A DNA stretch of 35,407 bases from an uncultured Verrucomicrobia subdivision 3 bacterium. GTDB taxonomy: Bacteria; Verrucomicrobiota; Verrucomicrobiae; Limisphaerales; UBA11358. Positions 17,524 through 25,481 of this stretch are shown here, piece after piece. The position numbers and the translations under genes were made by a program. The notes under the pieces are model-generated. The model ran no database searches. It was given only the letters and a program-made list of their open reading frames with translations, and had not been told where the DNA came from. How positions within the stretch are numbered: the stretch's first letter is position 1; each line of letters begins with the position of its first letter. The DNA is taken from NCBI GenBank assembly GCA_903921455.1, contig CAIXPZ010000317.1, forward strand, positions 1 through 35,407, read 5' to 3'.

Positions 17524-18822
17524 ATGAACACCATTTCCACCGCCCCTCGCACATTTCTTCATCCGCGCGACGAGATCATGCGCATGATGGAGCGCATCTA
17601 TCGCTACCGGATGACCACCACTTCCGGTGGTAATCTCTCGATACGCGAACCCAACGGCGACATTTGGATCACTCCGGCTCGCGTGGACAAAGGCAGCCTG
17701 CGCCGTGAAGACATCATTTGCGTTCGCGCCGAAGGACGGCGTGAGGGGCTGCATCCGCCGTCAAGTGAACTGCCGTTCCATCAGGCCATTTATCAACAGC
17801 GACCTGATCTTGGCGGCATCGTGCATGCACATGCCGTCGCGCTCGTTGCCTTCAGTGTCTGCCGCCGGGTGCCAGATACGCGGCTGTTTCCGCAGGCGCG
17901 TCATGTTTGTGGTGAGGCGGGATTTGCGCCTTACGCGTTGCCGGGCAGCACGGTGTTGGGAGGAAATATCGCGCAGACTTTCGCAAAAGGATTCAATTGT
18001 GTGGTTTTGGAAAATCACGGTGTCGTCTGCGCCGGAGAAAACCTCCAGCGCGCCTTTGAGCGGTTTGAAACGCTGGAATTCACGGCGAAGACCATCATCA
18101 AGGCCAGCCAACTCGGCGAGGTGCGCTATCTGAATAACCAGCAAGTCGCGCAACGGCATGGAATCGCACTACCCCAGTTCACGCCTAATTTGGCAAGCGA
18201 GGAGGAAAACGAACTTCGGCGGCAACTTGCCAACTTTCTGCAACGCGGCTACCGGCAGCGGTTGCTCATCAGCACGGAAGGCAGCTTTTCAGCGCGGCTT
18301 GCCGATGGATCAATGCTCATCACCCCCTCGCGCGCGGATCGTGGCTTGATTGACATCGCCGACCTAGTGTTGGTGCGCTCCGGGGCGGCGGAGGCGGGTC
18401 GCCAGCCGAGCCGGGCAGCGCAATTGCACGCCGCGATTTACCGGCGACATCCCAAGGTGCGGGCTATCGTCAACGCACTGCCCGTGAACGCGACCGCCTT
18501 CAGCGTCACCGACTCCCATTTGGACAGCCGCACAATTCCCGAGAGCTATCTTTTTCTCAAGGATGTCGCGCGTGTGCCGTTCGGGGAACAATACCAGGAT
18601 GGCCGGGCCGTGGCGGAACGGCTGTCGTCAGAAAACCCGGTTGCCCTCATCGAGAACGACGGAGCGCTGGTCTGCGGCACCAGCGTGCTGGATGCCTTTG
18701 ACCGGCTGGAAGTGCTGGAGACGACTGCCGAAGCGATCATCAACAGCCGCCCGCTGGGGAAAGTTGTTCCCATGTCGGACGCAATAATCGCGGAACTGAC
18801 CGCCGCCTTTTCCACCAAGTAA
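17524..18822 (+). CDS. Tandem class II aldolase, likely rhamnulose-1-phosphate aldolase; second domain lacks zinc ligands
   Basis: The 432-aa protein contains two class II aldolase/adducin domains. The first (about 10-205) has all the expected zinc and catalytic residues: Glu82 in SSELPFH, His101 and His103 in VHAHAV, and His165 in ENHGVV. The second (about 220-425) aligns by eye over the same blocks but has Ala298 for the Glu, Asn317 and Leu319 for the two His (VNALPV), and Asp379 for the last His (ENDGAL). It should not bind zinc in the usual way. In context (after rhaA and rhaT, 11 bases before rhaB) the first domain probably cleaves L-rhamnulose 1-phosphate to DHAP and L-lactaldehyde. The second domain may serve assembly or regulation. 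It is not the classical 270-aa RhaD. Confidence 0.85.
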   Translation: MNTISTAPRTFLHPRDEIMRMMERIYRYRMTTTSGGNLSIREPNGDIWITPARVDKGSLRREDIICVRAEGRREGLHPPSSELPFHQAIYQQRPDLGGIVHAHAVALVAFSVCRRVPDTRLFPQARHVCGEAGFAPYALPGSTVLGGNIAQTFAKGFNCVVLENHGVVCAGENLQRAFERFETLEFTAKTIIKASQLGEVRYLNNQQVAQRHGIALPQFTPNLASEEENELRRQLANFLQRGYRQRLLISTEGSFSARLADGSMLITPSRADRGLIDIADLVLVRSGAAEAGRQPSRAAQLHAAIYRRHPKVRAIVNALPVNATAFSVTDSHLDSRTIPESYLFLKDVARVPFGEQYQDGRAVAERLSSENPVALIENDGALVCGTSVLDAFDRLEVLETTAEAIINSRPLGKVVPMSDAIIAELTAAFSTK

Positions 18823-18833
18823 ATCCACCAACC

Positions 18834-20282
18834 ATGAAAGAAAAAGTATATATGGCAGTTGACCTCGGCGCAGAAAGCGGCCGCGTAGTGGCTGGCCTTT
18901 GGAACGGACGAAAACTCCGGCTCGAAGAAATTCATCGCTTCCCCACCGGCGGCGTTTATCTCGGTGAGACATTTCGCTGGGATGTGTTGCGGCTGTGGTC
19001 GGAAATCCAGAACGGCCTCACGCTTGCCGGCAAGAAATATGGCAAACGAATCGTCTCCGTCGGCGCGGATACCTGGGGCGTGGACTTCGTGCTGCTGAAT
19101 AAACAGGACGAAATTCTTGGTCAGCCATACCACTATCGCGACCCCCGAACGCGGGGTGCTTTGGAGCGCACGTTTAAAAAAGTTTCGCGCGCGGAAATTT
19201 TCCGGCAGACCGGACTGCAGTTCATGGAGCTGAACTCGCTCTACCAATTGCTCGCGTGGAAAGAGCGTTCACCCGGGATCCTTGACGCAGCGGACAGGCT
19301 GCTGTTCATGCCGGACTTCTTGCACTGGGCCATGTGCGGTGCGAAGCGGACCGAGTTCACCATTGCCTCAACGTCGCAATGTGTGCATCCGCTCAAACGC
19401 AACTGGTCGCTGCCGCTATTGAAGAAGCTTGGTCTGCCCACACATTTCCTGCCGAAGATTGTTCCACCCGGCACGACGCTTGGTAAGTTCCGTAAATCAC
19501 TCGCCGAGCGCACCGGCCTGGCGGGCGTGAAAGTCGTCGCGCCGCCGTCGCACGACACCGCTTCCGCCATTGCCGGCGTGCCGACGGCCAACACCGGCAA
19601 AGCCAACTGGGCATACATCAGTTCCGGCACCTGGTCGCTCATGGGCGTGGAGGTAAAGAAAGCCAACCTTTCGTCGCGGGCGCTGGAACTGAACATGACC
19701 AACGAAGGCGGTGTGGACGGCACCTATCGCCTGCTCAAAAACATCATGGGTCTCTGGCTGGTGCAGCAGTGCAAGCGTTCGTTCGACGCGGCGGGCCGGA
19801 AATATGATTACGTCCAGATTGCTGAACTTGCGGCGAAGGCGAAGCCGTTCCGCTCCACCTTGAACCTCAACGACCCGCGCTTTTTCAATCCGCCAGATAT
19901 GCCGAAGGCCATTCAGGTATATTGCCGCGAGACGAAACAGCCGGTTCCTAAAACCGATGGCGAACTCGTGCGCTGCGCCTACGAAAGCCTCGCGCTCAAG
20001 TATCGCGAAGTCCTCGCCTCACTCGAAGAACTCACCGGCGAAAAAATCGAAGTCATCCACATCGTTGGTGGGGGATCTCAAAATAAATTCTTGAGTCAGC
20101 TTGCGGCTGACGCCTGCCAGCGGCCGGTTATCACCGGGCCGGTCGAAGCCACGGCCATGGGCAATCTCCTGACACAAATTCGCGCCGACGACGAACTCGC
20201 CTCACTGACCGAGATGCGTGAAATCGTCCGCGCATCCAGTTCGGTCCAGCGGTATGAACCTGCCGCGTGGGGCACGGGGTAG
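18834..20282 (+). CDS. rhaB: Rhamnulokinase
   Basis: The 482-aa FGGY-family kinase phosphorylates L-rhamnulose at O1 with ATP. The N-terminal ATPase-fold strand is MAVDLGAESGRVVAGLW. The substrate-side motif GADTWGVDFVLL is at about 77-88. HDTASA (240-245), the MTNEGGVDGTYRLLKNIMGLW block and the adenine-binding HIVGGGSQNKFLSQLAADA (about 408-426) are characteristic of RhaB. The length is normal for the family. It starts 11 bases after the aldolase gene and is followed 40 bases later by glpX, all in one orientation. Confidence 0.95.
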   Translation: MKEKVYMAVDLGAESGRVVAGLWNGRKLRLEEIHRFPTGGVYLGETFRWDVLRLWSEIQNGLTLAGKKYGKRIVSVGADTWGVDFVLLNKQDEILGQPYHYRDPRTRGALERTFKKVSRAEIFRQTGLQFMELNSLYQLLAWKERSPGILDAADRLLFMPDFLHWAMCGAKRTEFTIASTSQCVHPLKRNWSLPLLKKLGLPTHFLPKIVPPGTTLGKFRKSLAERTGLAGVKVVAPPSHDTASAIAGVPTANTGKANWAYISSGTWSLMGVEVKKANLSSRALELNMTNEGGVDGTYRLLKNIMGLWLVQQCKRSFDAAGRKYDYVQIAELAAKAKPFRSTLNLNDPRFFNPPDMPKAIQVYCRETKQPVPKTDGELVRCAYESLALKYREVLASLEELTGEKIEVIHIVGGGSQNKFLSQLAADACQRPVITGPVEATAMGNLLTQIRADDELASLTEMREIVRASSSVQRYEPAAWGTG

Positions 20283-20322
20283 ATTGTTTTGTTTACCTTT
20301 AACCATCATCCGAAAATAATTC

Positions 20323-21390
20323 ATGAACCAGCCTATTCCATCACTGACCACGACTGATCCGGAACGCACGCTTGAATACGAATTCGTCCGGGCCACTGAA
20401 AATGCCGCGCTCAACGTCCTGCAATGGCTGGGACGCGGCGAAAAGGAAATGGCAGACGCCGCCGCCTGCGACGCCATCAACGGCGTATTCGACCTCGTGG
20501 ACATGCGCGGCGAAGTCGTCATCGGCGAAGGCATCAAGGACAACGCTCCTGGCATTTTTCTGGGTGACAAGCTGGGCAACTGGAAGCCCGATGCGCCGGA
20601 GTTCGACATCGCGCTTGATCCCGTGGACGGCACGTCCAATCTCGCCAACGGCCTGCCTCATTCCATTTCCGTGATGGCCGCGAGCGAACGGCGCAACGGC
20701 CAGGGGCGCTCGATGAAAAACCTGCCGGCGTTTTATTCGGATAAATTGGCATTCGGCCCGGCCGTCGTAAAAGCGATGCAAAACGGGCTTGGACAGATTC
20801 ATTTGGATGATCCGCTGGAAAAGATTTTGCCGAAGGTGGCAGAGGCGTTGGGCAAACGGGTGCAGGAGCTCGTCGTATGCACCATGAACCGTCCGCGACA
20901 TGCAGATCTCATCAAGGAAATCCGGCGCGCCGGTTCGGCCTTGCGGTTGATCAGCGATGGCGACATCGCGGCGGCAGTCGCGCCGTCGCTGCCGGATTCA
21001 GGCGTGGATTTGTATTGCGGCATCGGAGGTTCGCCGGAGGGCGTGCTGGCGGCGGCGGCCTTGCGCGCCCTGGGCGGCGACATGCTCCTGCGCATGTGGC
21101 CGCGCGATGACGCAGAGCGCGCGGAATTGCTGGAACAAATGAGCGAGGCGGAATTAACTCAGGTTTTCAGTTCCAGCGATTTGGTTACGGGCGAAAGTGC
21201 GGTCTTTTGCGCCACGGGCATCAGCGACAGTGCCATGTTGCCGGGGGTGAAACTCACCGGCAAAAAAGCGATTACGCATTCCATCCTGATGCGTGCCTGC
21301 AGCCGGACCGTGCGCTACATCCGTGCCGTGCATGATCTGGAAACCAAAACGATTCACCTGCGCAGCGTGCAGCAGGAACAAAAACTTTGA
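20323..21390 (+). CDS. glpX: Class II fructose-1,6-bisphosphatase
   Basis: The 355-aa cytoplasmic enzyme hydrolyses fructose 1,6-bisphosphate to fructose 6-phosphate, a key gluconeogenic step. GlpX hallmarks are [20 protein letters not shown] at the N-terminus, the metal-binding Asp cluster [12 protein letters not shown] at residues 99-110, and SDGDIAAAV and [20 protein letters not shown] further on. It is the last intact gene of the rhamnose operon. DHAP from rhamnulose 1-phosphate cleavage can be condensed to fructose 1,6-bisphosphate, and this enzyme would pull that flux to hexose phosphates during growth on a deoxy sugar. Bifunctional FBPase/SBPase activity occurs in some relatives. Confidence 0.93.
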   Translation: MNQPIPSLTTTDPERTLEYEFVRATENAALNVLQWLGRGEKEMADAAACDAINGVFDLVDMRGEVVIGEGIKDNAPGIFLGDKLGNWKPDAPEFDIALDPVDGTSNLANGLPHSISVMAASERRNGQGRSMKNLPAFYSDKLAFGPAVVKAMQNGLGQIHLDDPLEKILPKVAEALGKRVQELVVCTMNRPRHADLIKEIRRAGSALRLISDGDIAAAVAPSLPDSGVDLYCGIGGSPEGVLAAAALRALGGDMLLRMWPRDDAERAELLEQMSEAELTQVFSSSDLVTGESAVFCATGISDSAMLPGVKLTGKKAITHSILMRACSRTVRYIRAVHDLETKTIHLRSVQQEQKL

Positions 21391-21397
21391 GAGGCCG

Positions 21398-21638
21398 ATG
21401 AAAACCGTTGCGTTCACCATGAAGCTGAAACCCGATGTGGCGGCAGAATACAAAAGGCGACATGATGAACTCTGGCCGGAGCTTACCCGCGCTCTCCTCG
21501 ACGCGGGCATCTCTGATTAGTCAATCTTTCTCGACGAAGCGACACTGACGTTTTTGTCGCGCAGAAACGGTCCGATAGCAACGCCGCCGCAGATTTGCTA
21601 AATCATCCGGCGGTCAAAAAATGGTGGAATCACATGGC
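21398..21638 (+). pseudogene. rhaM: Broken L-rhamnose mutarotase gene
   Basis: The frame from ATG 21398 encodes 40 residues that match the RhaM N-terminus ([18 protein letters not shown]), then stops at TAG 21518-21520 where the family has Tyr (ISDY). Homology resumes in the same frame after the stop (SIFLDEATLT). It then shifts by one base at the T5 run 21551-21555 and continues in another frame as VAQKRSDSN and NHPAVKKWWNHMA until about 21638. The last 25 or so residues of a normal 104-aa RhaM are absent. The gene thus has a nonsense codon, a single-base indel and a 3' truncation. It starts 7 bases after glpX, so it was the last gene of the operon. Confidence 0.88.
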
Positions 21639-21752
21639 TATGCCCAGGCCGCAGTGCTGGTGCGCATGGGAAAACTTGAAGAAGCCCGCAGTGCCGCCCG
21701 GCGTGCCCTCGAACTTGACTCGAATTCACCTGCCGCCAACCTGCTCCGGTAA
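21634..21752 (+). pseudogene. C-terminal remnant of a tetratricopeptide-repeat protein joined to the rhaM remnant
   Basis: Where rhaM homology stops, a third frame (continuing from about 21634 to TAA 21750-21752) encodes HGYAQAAVLVRMGKLEEARS followed by ARRALELDSNSPAANLLR. This is a typical TPR helix pair, with the Gly-Tyr, Ala, Leu and Pro positions of the repeat, and it ends in a stop codon. There is no start or upstream portion of a TPR gene. The simplest reading is a deletion that joined rhaM to the tail of an unrelated TPR gene. Confidence 0.7.
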
Positions 21753-21864
21753 CTTGGAGGGTATTGATTTGAGCGAGTAAATAGCTCACAATTGCCATGA
21801 AGAGTATTTTCTCATTATCTTGTGCAAATTTCGCTCTGACGCAAACAATCCCATTCTACAGCTA

Positions 21865-22260
21865 TCACGGATTCATCCGCCGCGCGCTAAAACCAAGATC
21901 TACGATCAATTGAGGAATACATATAGAGTTTAGAGCACGGGCGTCGTTTAATTCCCCAGTCATGTCATCCGTTAGCATACGATAACCATGCTTGGTTGAA
22001 GCCCGGGCAGCTATCTTTATGAATGGAATGGTTCGTCGCGCCAACTCATTCCGCAACCAGCGTAGCGACGGTCGGGAAGATTTCTCCAATAAAATGCCCG
22101 TCAAATTAGGGGATAATTGAATTTTTGATGGTGCAATCGGAAGCAGATAGACGAAAGTCCGTGACGGCAGATGAACCAATTTGGAAAAATCCTTGGACAA
22201 ATTGGCGACCCAACTGCTGTCGAAATTGATTACAAAAAACGCTTCCACCAAGGAAACCAT
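21865..22260 (-). CDS. Hypothetical protein at the end of the mobilisation operon
   Basis: This 131-aa frame begins 31 bases inside the 3' end of the coupling-protein gene, in the same direction. I do not recognise it. It has a hydrophobic N-terminal third (SLVEAFFVINF, TFVYLLPIAPSKI) and a basic middle (SLRWLRNELARRTIPFIKIAARA). The overlap and shared strand suggest the last gene of the TraK-to-T4CP operon, but there is no clear ribosome-binding site, so it may be non-coding. Confidence 0.4.
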   Translation of the reverse strand: MVSLVEAFFVINFDSSWVANLSKDFSKLVHLPSRTFVYLLPIAPSKIQLSPNLTGILLEKSSRPSLRWLRNELARRTIPFIKIAARASTKHGYRMLTDDMTGELNDARALNSICIPQLIVDLGFSARRMNP

Positions 22261-23723
22261 TTTGAAATTGTGCCATCGGCTTCAAGCGGCGGTAAAACCG
22301 TTTTGTGGAAGCCTTTCTCACAGTGAACGAGAACGCACTGGTGTTTTCTCAAGTTACGCAATTCGTAAGGTTTGATTTTATGCTCATCCACGTTTGTGTA
22401 TGAGCGCGTCAACATTCCGCCAGAATAGCCAGAGGTTCGTTGTCGGACTTTTCGTTGACCAAGAAAGTCCGCGCTTTCAACTGCGCCCGCTTCGTCTGCC
22501 CCTTTGAAAATCATCCGATTGCGAAGATTCAGCGTCAGCACTTGTGCCTTTTCCTCGCCGAGCGGCGGAATGAATGACGTTGACGACTGTGCGGCGGCAA
22601 CCAGCGTCGCCTTCGCTTCGCGCATCACGTCAATGCAGTTGTAATCGCTCATGCCGTCCTCGCTGGCTGTGACGAAGCGTTGCGCTTCGTCTGCCCACAG
22701 AATGAGCAGATTGTCGGTGGCGCGTTCTTCCTTTGGCCGGTCGAAGCGTCTCAAAACGTGCGCGTAAAAAAGCATTTTGAGAAACGTGTTTATGTAGCGT
22801 CGTTCCATCTGAAATTTCTGCGGCATCGCCACGCAGATTATTTTGCCACGATCAATTTCCTTGAAATCGAAACTGTTTTTGGCGTCGCCAAAAACCTCAA
22901 TGACATCGGGCGTCAAAAAGAATTGGAGATAATTGGCGATGGTCTCTTTCACGCCGCCCATCTGCTCGGCGGGCTGTCCCCGATAGCGTTCGGAAAAATG
23001 TTTGATGAGGGCTTTGTCGCGGTCAGTAGGATAATCCGTCTGCATCTCTCCCAACACCTCATTCATCGTATTGTCATCGAGAAGAAAATCACGGACATTG
23101 AACAGGGTCGCTTCCATCCCCAATCGCGTCAACAGTTCCAGCGCCAGACCGATATGCGTTTGTGCCTGGCTCTTGAAAAAGGATTGTTCGGCGCGCTGTC
23201 CCAAGCTCGTCACCGTATCCACTACAAACTTTGCGTAGGTGGACGGCGGAATTGTCCGGTCAGAAAGCAGATTGAATGTGTATGCCGGTTTCCATTTCTC
23301 CGGCGGGTTGTCCGGCCTGACTTGCAACAGAATTAAATCGTCTTGGCGATTAAACTTCGCTGCCATTTCCACGAGCGTTTCCCAATAGACGCCCTTGTCG
23401 TCAATGCACAGGCCGCCCCAATTGGGATCGTTTTGAAAAACCTGAAAGAGCAGTTGATTGATGCCGGAGCGGGTTTTGCCGGAGCCGGTGTCGCCGGTAA
23501 TGAGCCAGCCTCGGCAAAAATCTTCGCGTGTCCACGCAAAGCCCTTCAGCCGAACGATAAATTTACTTTTTGCAATTTTACCACCCTTCGCCGTGGCCGC
23601 GTAAGCAGCAATGCCAGCGAAGATCGCCGCCACAATCCACGAGGCCGGCGCGGGCAGAAAAAGGAGTGCTCCGGTCGCCATCAGCAAAGACAGGCCGGTC
23701 GTGATGTAATTTATCCAGCGCAT
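22230..23723 (-). CDS. Type IV coupling protein (VirD4/TraD-like DNA transfer ATPase)
   Basis: The 497-aa protein has two N-terminal membrane helices (about residues 5-42) and a cytoplasmic motor domain. Walker A is GDTGSGKT (77-84), and Walker B lies in NLLILWADEAQRFV. The last third has the conserved VAAAQSSTSFIPPLGEEKAQ region and a TraM-recognition-like segment. Such proteins link the relaxase-DNA complex to a type IV secretion channel and pump the DNA strand. It starts 2 bases after the TraM-like gene. The partner relaxase is encoded divergently at 25482. No secretion-channel genes are present in the window. Confidence 0.88.
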   Translation of the reverse strand: MRWINYITTGLSLLMATGALLFLPAPASWIVAAIFAGIAAYAATAKGGKIAKSKFIVRLKGFAWTREDFCRGWLITGDTGSGKTRSGINQLLFQVFQNDPNWGGLCIDDKGVYWETLVEMAAKFNRQDDLILLQVRPDNPPEKWKPAYTFNLLSDRTIPPSTYAKFVVDTVTSLGQRAEQSFFKSQAQTHIGLALELLTRLGMEATLFNVRDFLLDDNTMNEVLGEMQTDYPTDRDKALIKHFSERYRGQPAEQMGGVKETIANYLQFFLTPDVIEVFGDAKNSFDFKEIDRGKIICVAMPQKFQMERRYINTFLKMLFYAHVLRRFDRPKEERATDNLLILWADEAQRFVTASEDGMSDYNCIDVMREAKATLVAAAQSSTSFIPPLGEEKAQVLTLNLRNRMIFKGADEAGAVESADFLGQRKVRQRTSGYSGGMLTRSYTNVDEHKIKPYELRNLRKHQCVLVHCEKGFHKTVLPPLEADGTISKWFPWWKRFL

Positions 23724-23725
23724 AA

Positions 23726-24085
23726 TCAGAGTAAATATTTTCCAACCAGGATTCCGGCCAAGAGCGAAGCGATTGCCACGCAGAAAAAAGCCACGGCACG
23801 CCCGGCGGAAAGCTGCTGGGTGATTTGGGGAACGCTCCGAATTTCCTGTTTCAACTCCCGCGCCTCCTTTGAAAATTCCTTGGTCAATTGCGTAAGCGTT
23901 TGCAGCGAGACACGAACCGTCACCAACTGGATGGAATCCATGTCGGGCGGAATTTCAATTTTGACGTTCTGGAAAAATATCTTGAGCAATTCCAGCATCT
24001 GCAAAACGGAGTCATCATCCCGAATCCCGTGCTTGCGCCGCCATTCGGAAACCGCCTCGTTGAAGCTGTGCTTTTCCTCGTTCAC
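23726..24085 (-). CDS. TraM-like conjugal transfer protein with C-terminal membrane anchor
   Basis: I prefer the GTG at 24085 over the ATG at 24160: it gives a 4-base GTGA overlap with the preceding TraL-like gene instead of an 79-base overlap. The 119-aa product begins NEEKHSFNEAVSEWRRKHGI and has RDDDSVLQMLELLKIFF (about 21-37). A coiled-coil-like central part (LTQLTKEFSKEARELKQEI) follows, and one C-terminal hydrophobic helix (AVAFFCVAIASLLAGILVG). The KHGI...DD..LQ..E pattern and the C-terminal anchor recall TraM of the IncP plasmid RP4. Gene order after TraK- and TraL-like genes supports this. Assignment is from memory of the family, not from alignment. Confidence 0.6.
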   Translation of the reverse strand: MNEEKHSFNEAVSEWRRKHGIRDDDSVLQMLELLKIFFQNVKIEIPPDMDSIQLVTVRVSLQTLTQLTKEFSKEARELKQEIRSVPQITQQLSAGRAVAFFCVAIASLLAGILVGKYLL

Positions 24086-24828
24086 AAAAGTGAGTCGCTG
24101 GATTTCGTTTCCTTTTTCGACTTTTGAATTTTCGGCGGTGGTGGCAGTAACATCCCGCACACAGATTCCAGTTGGCTATAAAGCAGGTGCTGCCAGTTTA
24201 GCAGCCGTTGCCGGTTGAAGAAATCGAAGGCAGGATTATTGATGCCAGCGGAAACGGTCAGGTCGTGCCGGTTCAAATCGGCTACGATCCAATCGTAAAG
24301 TTTCGGCATGATGATTTCTTTGGCATCCAGTTCCTCCATCAGTCGTATCCTTGTGGCGCTGCGCTCGTAGTTGTCAAACCGTTCCGACAACGCCTCATTT
24401 TTGACAACCAGGTATCGGGCATTGTGATTGAGCCGGTCGGTGATGTTGCGAATCTGCTCCAAGCTGTCGGTTTCGTGATTCACCGGCATGATGAGATTCA
24501 AGGATGCGCCAACCTGTTTGAGCAGATCGAAGATTCGCACTTCGTCAAAATAATCGAGAAAAATGTCGGTCGAGGCCGCGCGGCAATCCATGACAACCAA
24601 ATCCGTTTTGTCCAGCATGGCGAAAACTGAATCAATTTCGGTCGGTTCTGCGATATTGAGAAACAGGGCTTCGGGATGGAAACGCTTCAGCGTCGAGTTT
24701 TCGTTGTCGGTATCAACGGCGATGTGGGCGATGTCCTTGTCTTTAAGATACTGGACGAAATTGACAGCGAAGAAACTTTTGCCGACGCCGCCCTTGCCGT
24801 TGATGACAGCATTGAATTGTTTTTGCAT
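24082..24828 (-). CDS. TraL-like ParA/MinD-type ATPase
   Basis: The 248-aa protein opens with a deviant Walker A motif, NGKGGVGKSFFAVNFVQYL (about residues 10-28). It has the ParA-type switch Asp in HIAVDTDNENSTLKRF and the strand DLVVMDCRAAST. Such ATPases dimerise on ATP and position DNA or protein complexes. In IncP-type transfer regions the TraL member sits between TraK and TraM, as seen here. The C-terminus is basic and low-complexity (PPPPKIQKSKKETK). It lies 9 bases after the TraK-like gene. A plasmid-partition ParA role is the alternative, but no ParB or parS is visible. Confidence 0.78.
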   Translation of the reverse strand: MQKQFNAVINGKGGVGKSFFAVNFVQYLKDKDIAHIAVDTDNENSTLKRFHPEALFLNIAEPTEIDSVFAMLDKTDLVVMDCRAASTDIFLDYFDEVRIFDLLKQVGASLNLIMPVNHETDSLEQIRNITDRLNHNARYLVVKNEALSERFDNYERSATRIRLMEELDAKEIIMPKLYDWIVADLNRHDLTVSAGINNPAFDFFNRQRLLNWQHLLYSQLESVCGMLLPPPPKIQKSKKETKSSDSLL

Positions 24829-24837
24829 AATTTTTGG

Positions 24838-25245
24838 TTAAAGGTTTTTTGAATCGGCGATGCGTGGTCCCGGCTTGCGCCGCGACCACGGGCCGGGAAA
24901 ACGCTCCCGCTGTTCCCGCAAGGTCGCCCCAATTTTTTCAGGTGGCGGTAGCACCGGAATAGGTTTTGACGGTGAATTTTTTGGCGGGCGTGATTTATGA
25001 GGTCGGTCGGATTCCTCGCCGATCACGTCGCGGCAAAATCGGTAAATGGTGTTAAGAGAAACAATTATTTTCTCCTCTGCCAAAATCAGCCGGATGTCGT
25101 CGTAGGCAGCATTGCGCGCGCGAAGCTCTTTAATTTGGGATTTGAAAGGAAGCAACAACGCCCGTTTGGGTGACAACTTGGGGTAGCCACAAACCACTCC
25201 CGCCAGTCGAGTTTTTATTTCGTCGGATGGACTTTGCTCGCTCAT
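24838..25245 (-). CDS. TraK-like oriT-binding protein
   Basis: The start is fixed at ATG 25245 by a good Shine-Dalgarno sequence (GGAGG, 5 bases upstream), rare in this window; the longer frame to 25302 lacks one. The 135-aa basic protein has a helical DNA-binding-like core, ELRARNAAYDDIRLILAEEK and VSLNTIYRFCRDVIG (about residues 30-70). The tail is rich in Pro, Lys and Arg. This layout matches TraK of IncP plasmids, which binds near oriT, wraps it and stimulates relaxase action. It is the first gene of the minus-strand mobilisation operon and sits next to the putative oriT. Confidence 0.6.
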   Translation of the reverse strand: MSEQSPSDEIKTRLAGVVCGYPKLSPKRALLLPFKSQIKELRARNAAYDDIRLILAEEKIIVSLNTIYRFCRDVIGEESDRPHKSRPPKNSPSKPIPVLPPPEKIGATLREQRERFPGPWSRRKPGPRIADSKNL

Positions 25246-25284
25246 AAAACCTCCGAAAATACGTCGAAAGAAGCTGGCGAATTG

Positions 25285-25325
25285 TTGGCAAGAATTTGGC
25301 AAACAAATCGAAAATCTTTGGCAAA
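25285..25325. repeat. Three phased TTGGCAA-type direct repeats
   Basis: TTGGCA occurs at 25285, 25296 and 25318, each followed by A. The start-to-start spacings of 11 and 22 bases place all three on the same face of the helix. This is the arrangement expected for multiple binding sites of a TraK-like or other accessory protein. They lie 40 bases upstream of the TraK-like start codon, so an autoregulatory operator is equally possible. Confidence 0.55.
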
Positions 25326-25434
25326 AAGGCGATAAGCAAAACCTCTAACGAAGGTTAGACGTAAGGCGTGCCATGAAAAAAGCCACTTCAGCGTTGAACT
25401 CATGCCTCCATGTAAACCGATTTCCGGCAATCAG

Positions 25435-25456
25435 GTTGTGATGATTTCATCACAAC
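25435..25456. promoter_or_regulatory. Perfect 10-bp inverted repeat upstream of the relaxase gene
   Basis: GTTGTGATGA (25435-25444) and TCATCACAAC (25447-25456) are exact inverse complements separated by TT. The element ends 26 bases before the relaxase start. It may be the relaxase-binding hairpin of oriT or an operator controlling the relaxase gene. Confidence 0.6.
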
Positions 25457-25481
25457 TTTTGTGGACGGGATGGGCTAAAAA

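Larger units (their letters stand above)
25246..25481. other. Divergent intergenic region, candidate origin of transfer (oriT)
   Basis: About 236 bases separate the TraK-like and relaxase genes, which diverge. The region holds three phased TTGGCA-type direct repeats, a small inverted repeat TCTAAC/GTTAGA (about 25347-25362), and a perfect 22-base palindrome next to the relaxase start. In RP4, R388 and related systems oriT lies beside traK or the relaxase gene. The nick site cannot be identified by eye. Confidence 0.5.

Noticed and set aside
24086..24160. ATG 24160 as start of the TraM-like protein
   Set aside because: It would overlap the TraL-like gene by 79 bases; the GTG at 24085 gives a standard 4-base overlap and keeps all conserved parts. 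It is not excluded experimentally.
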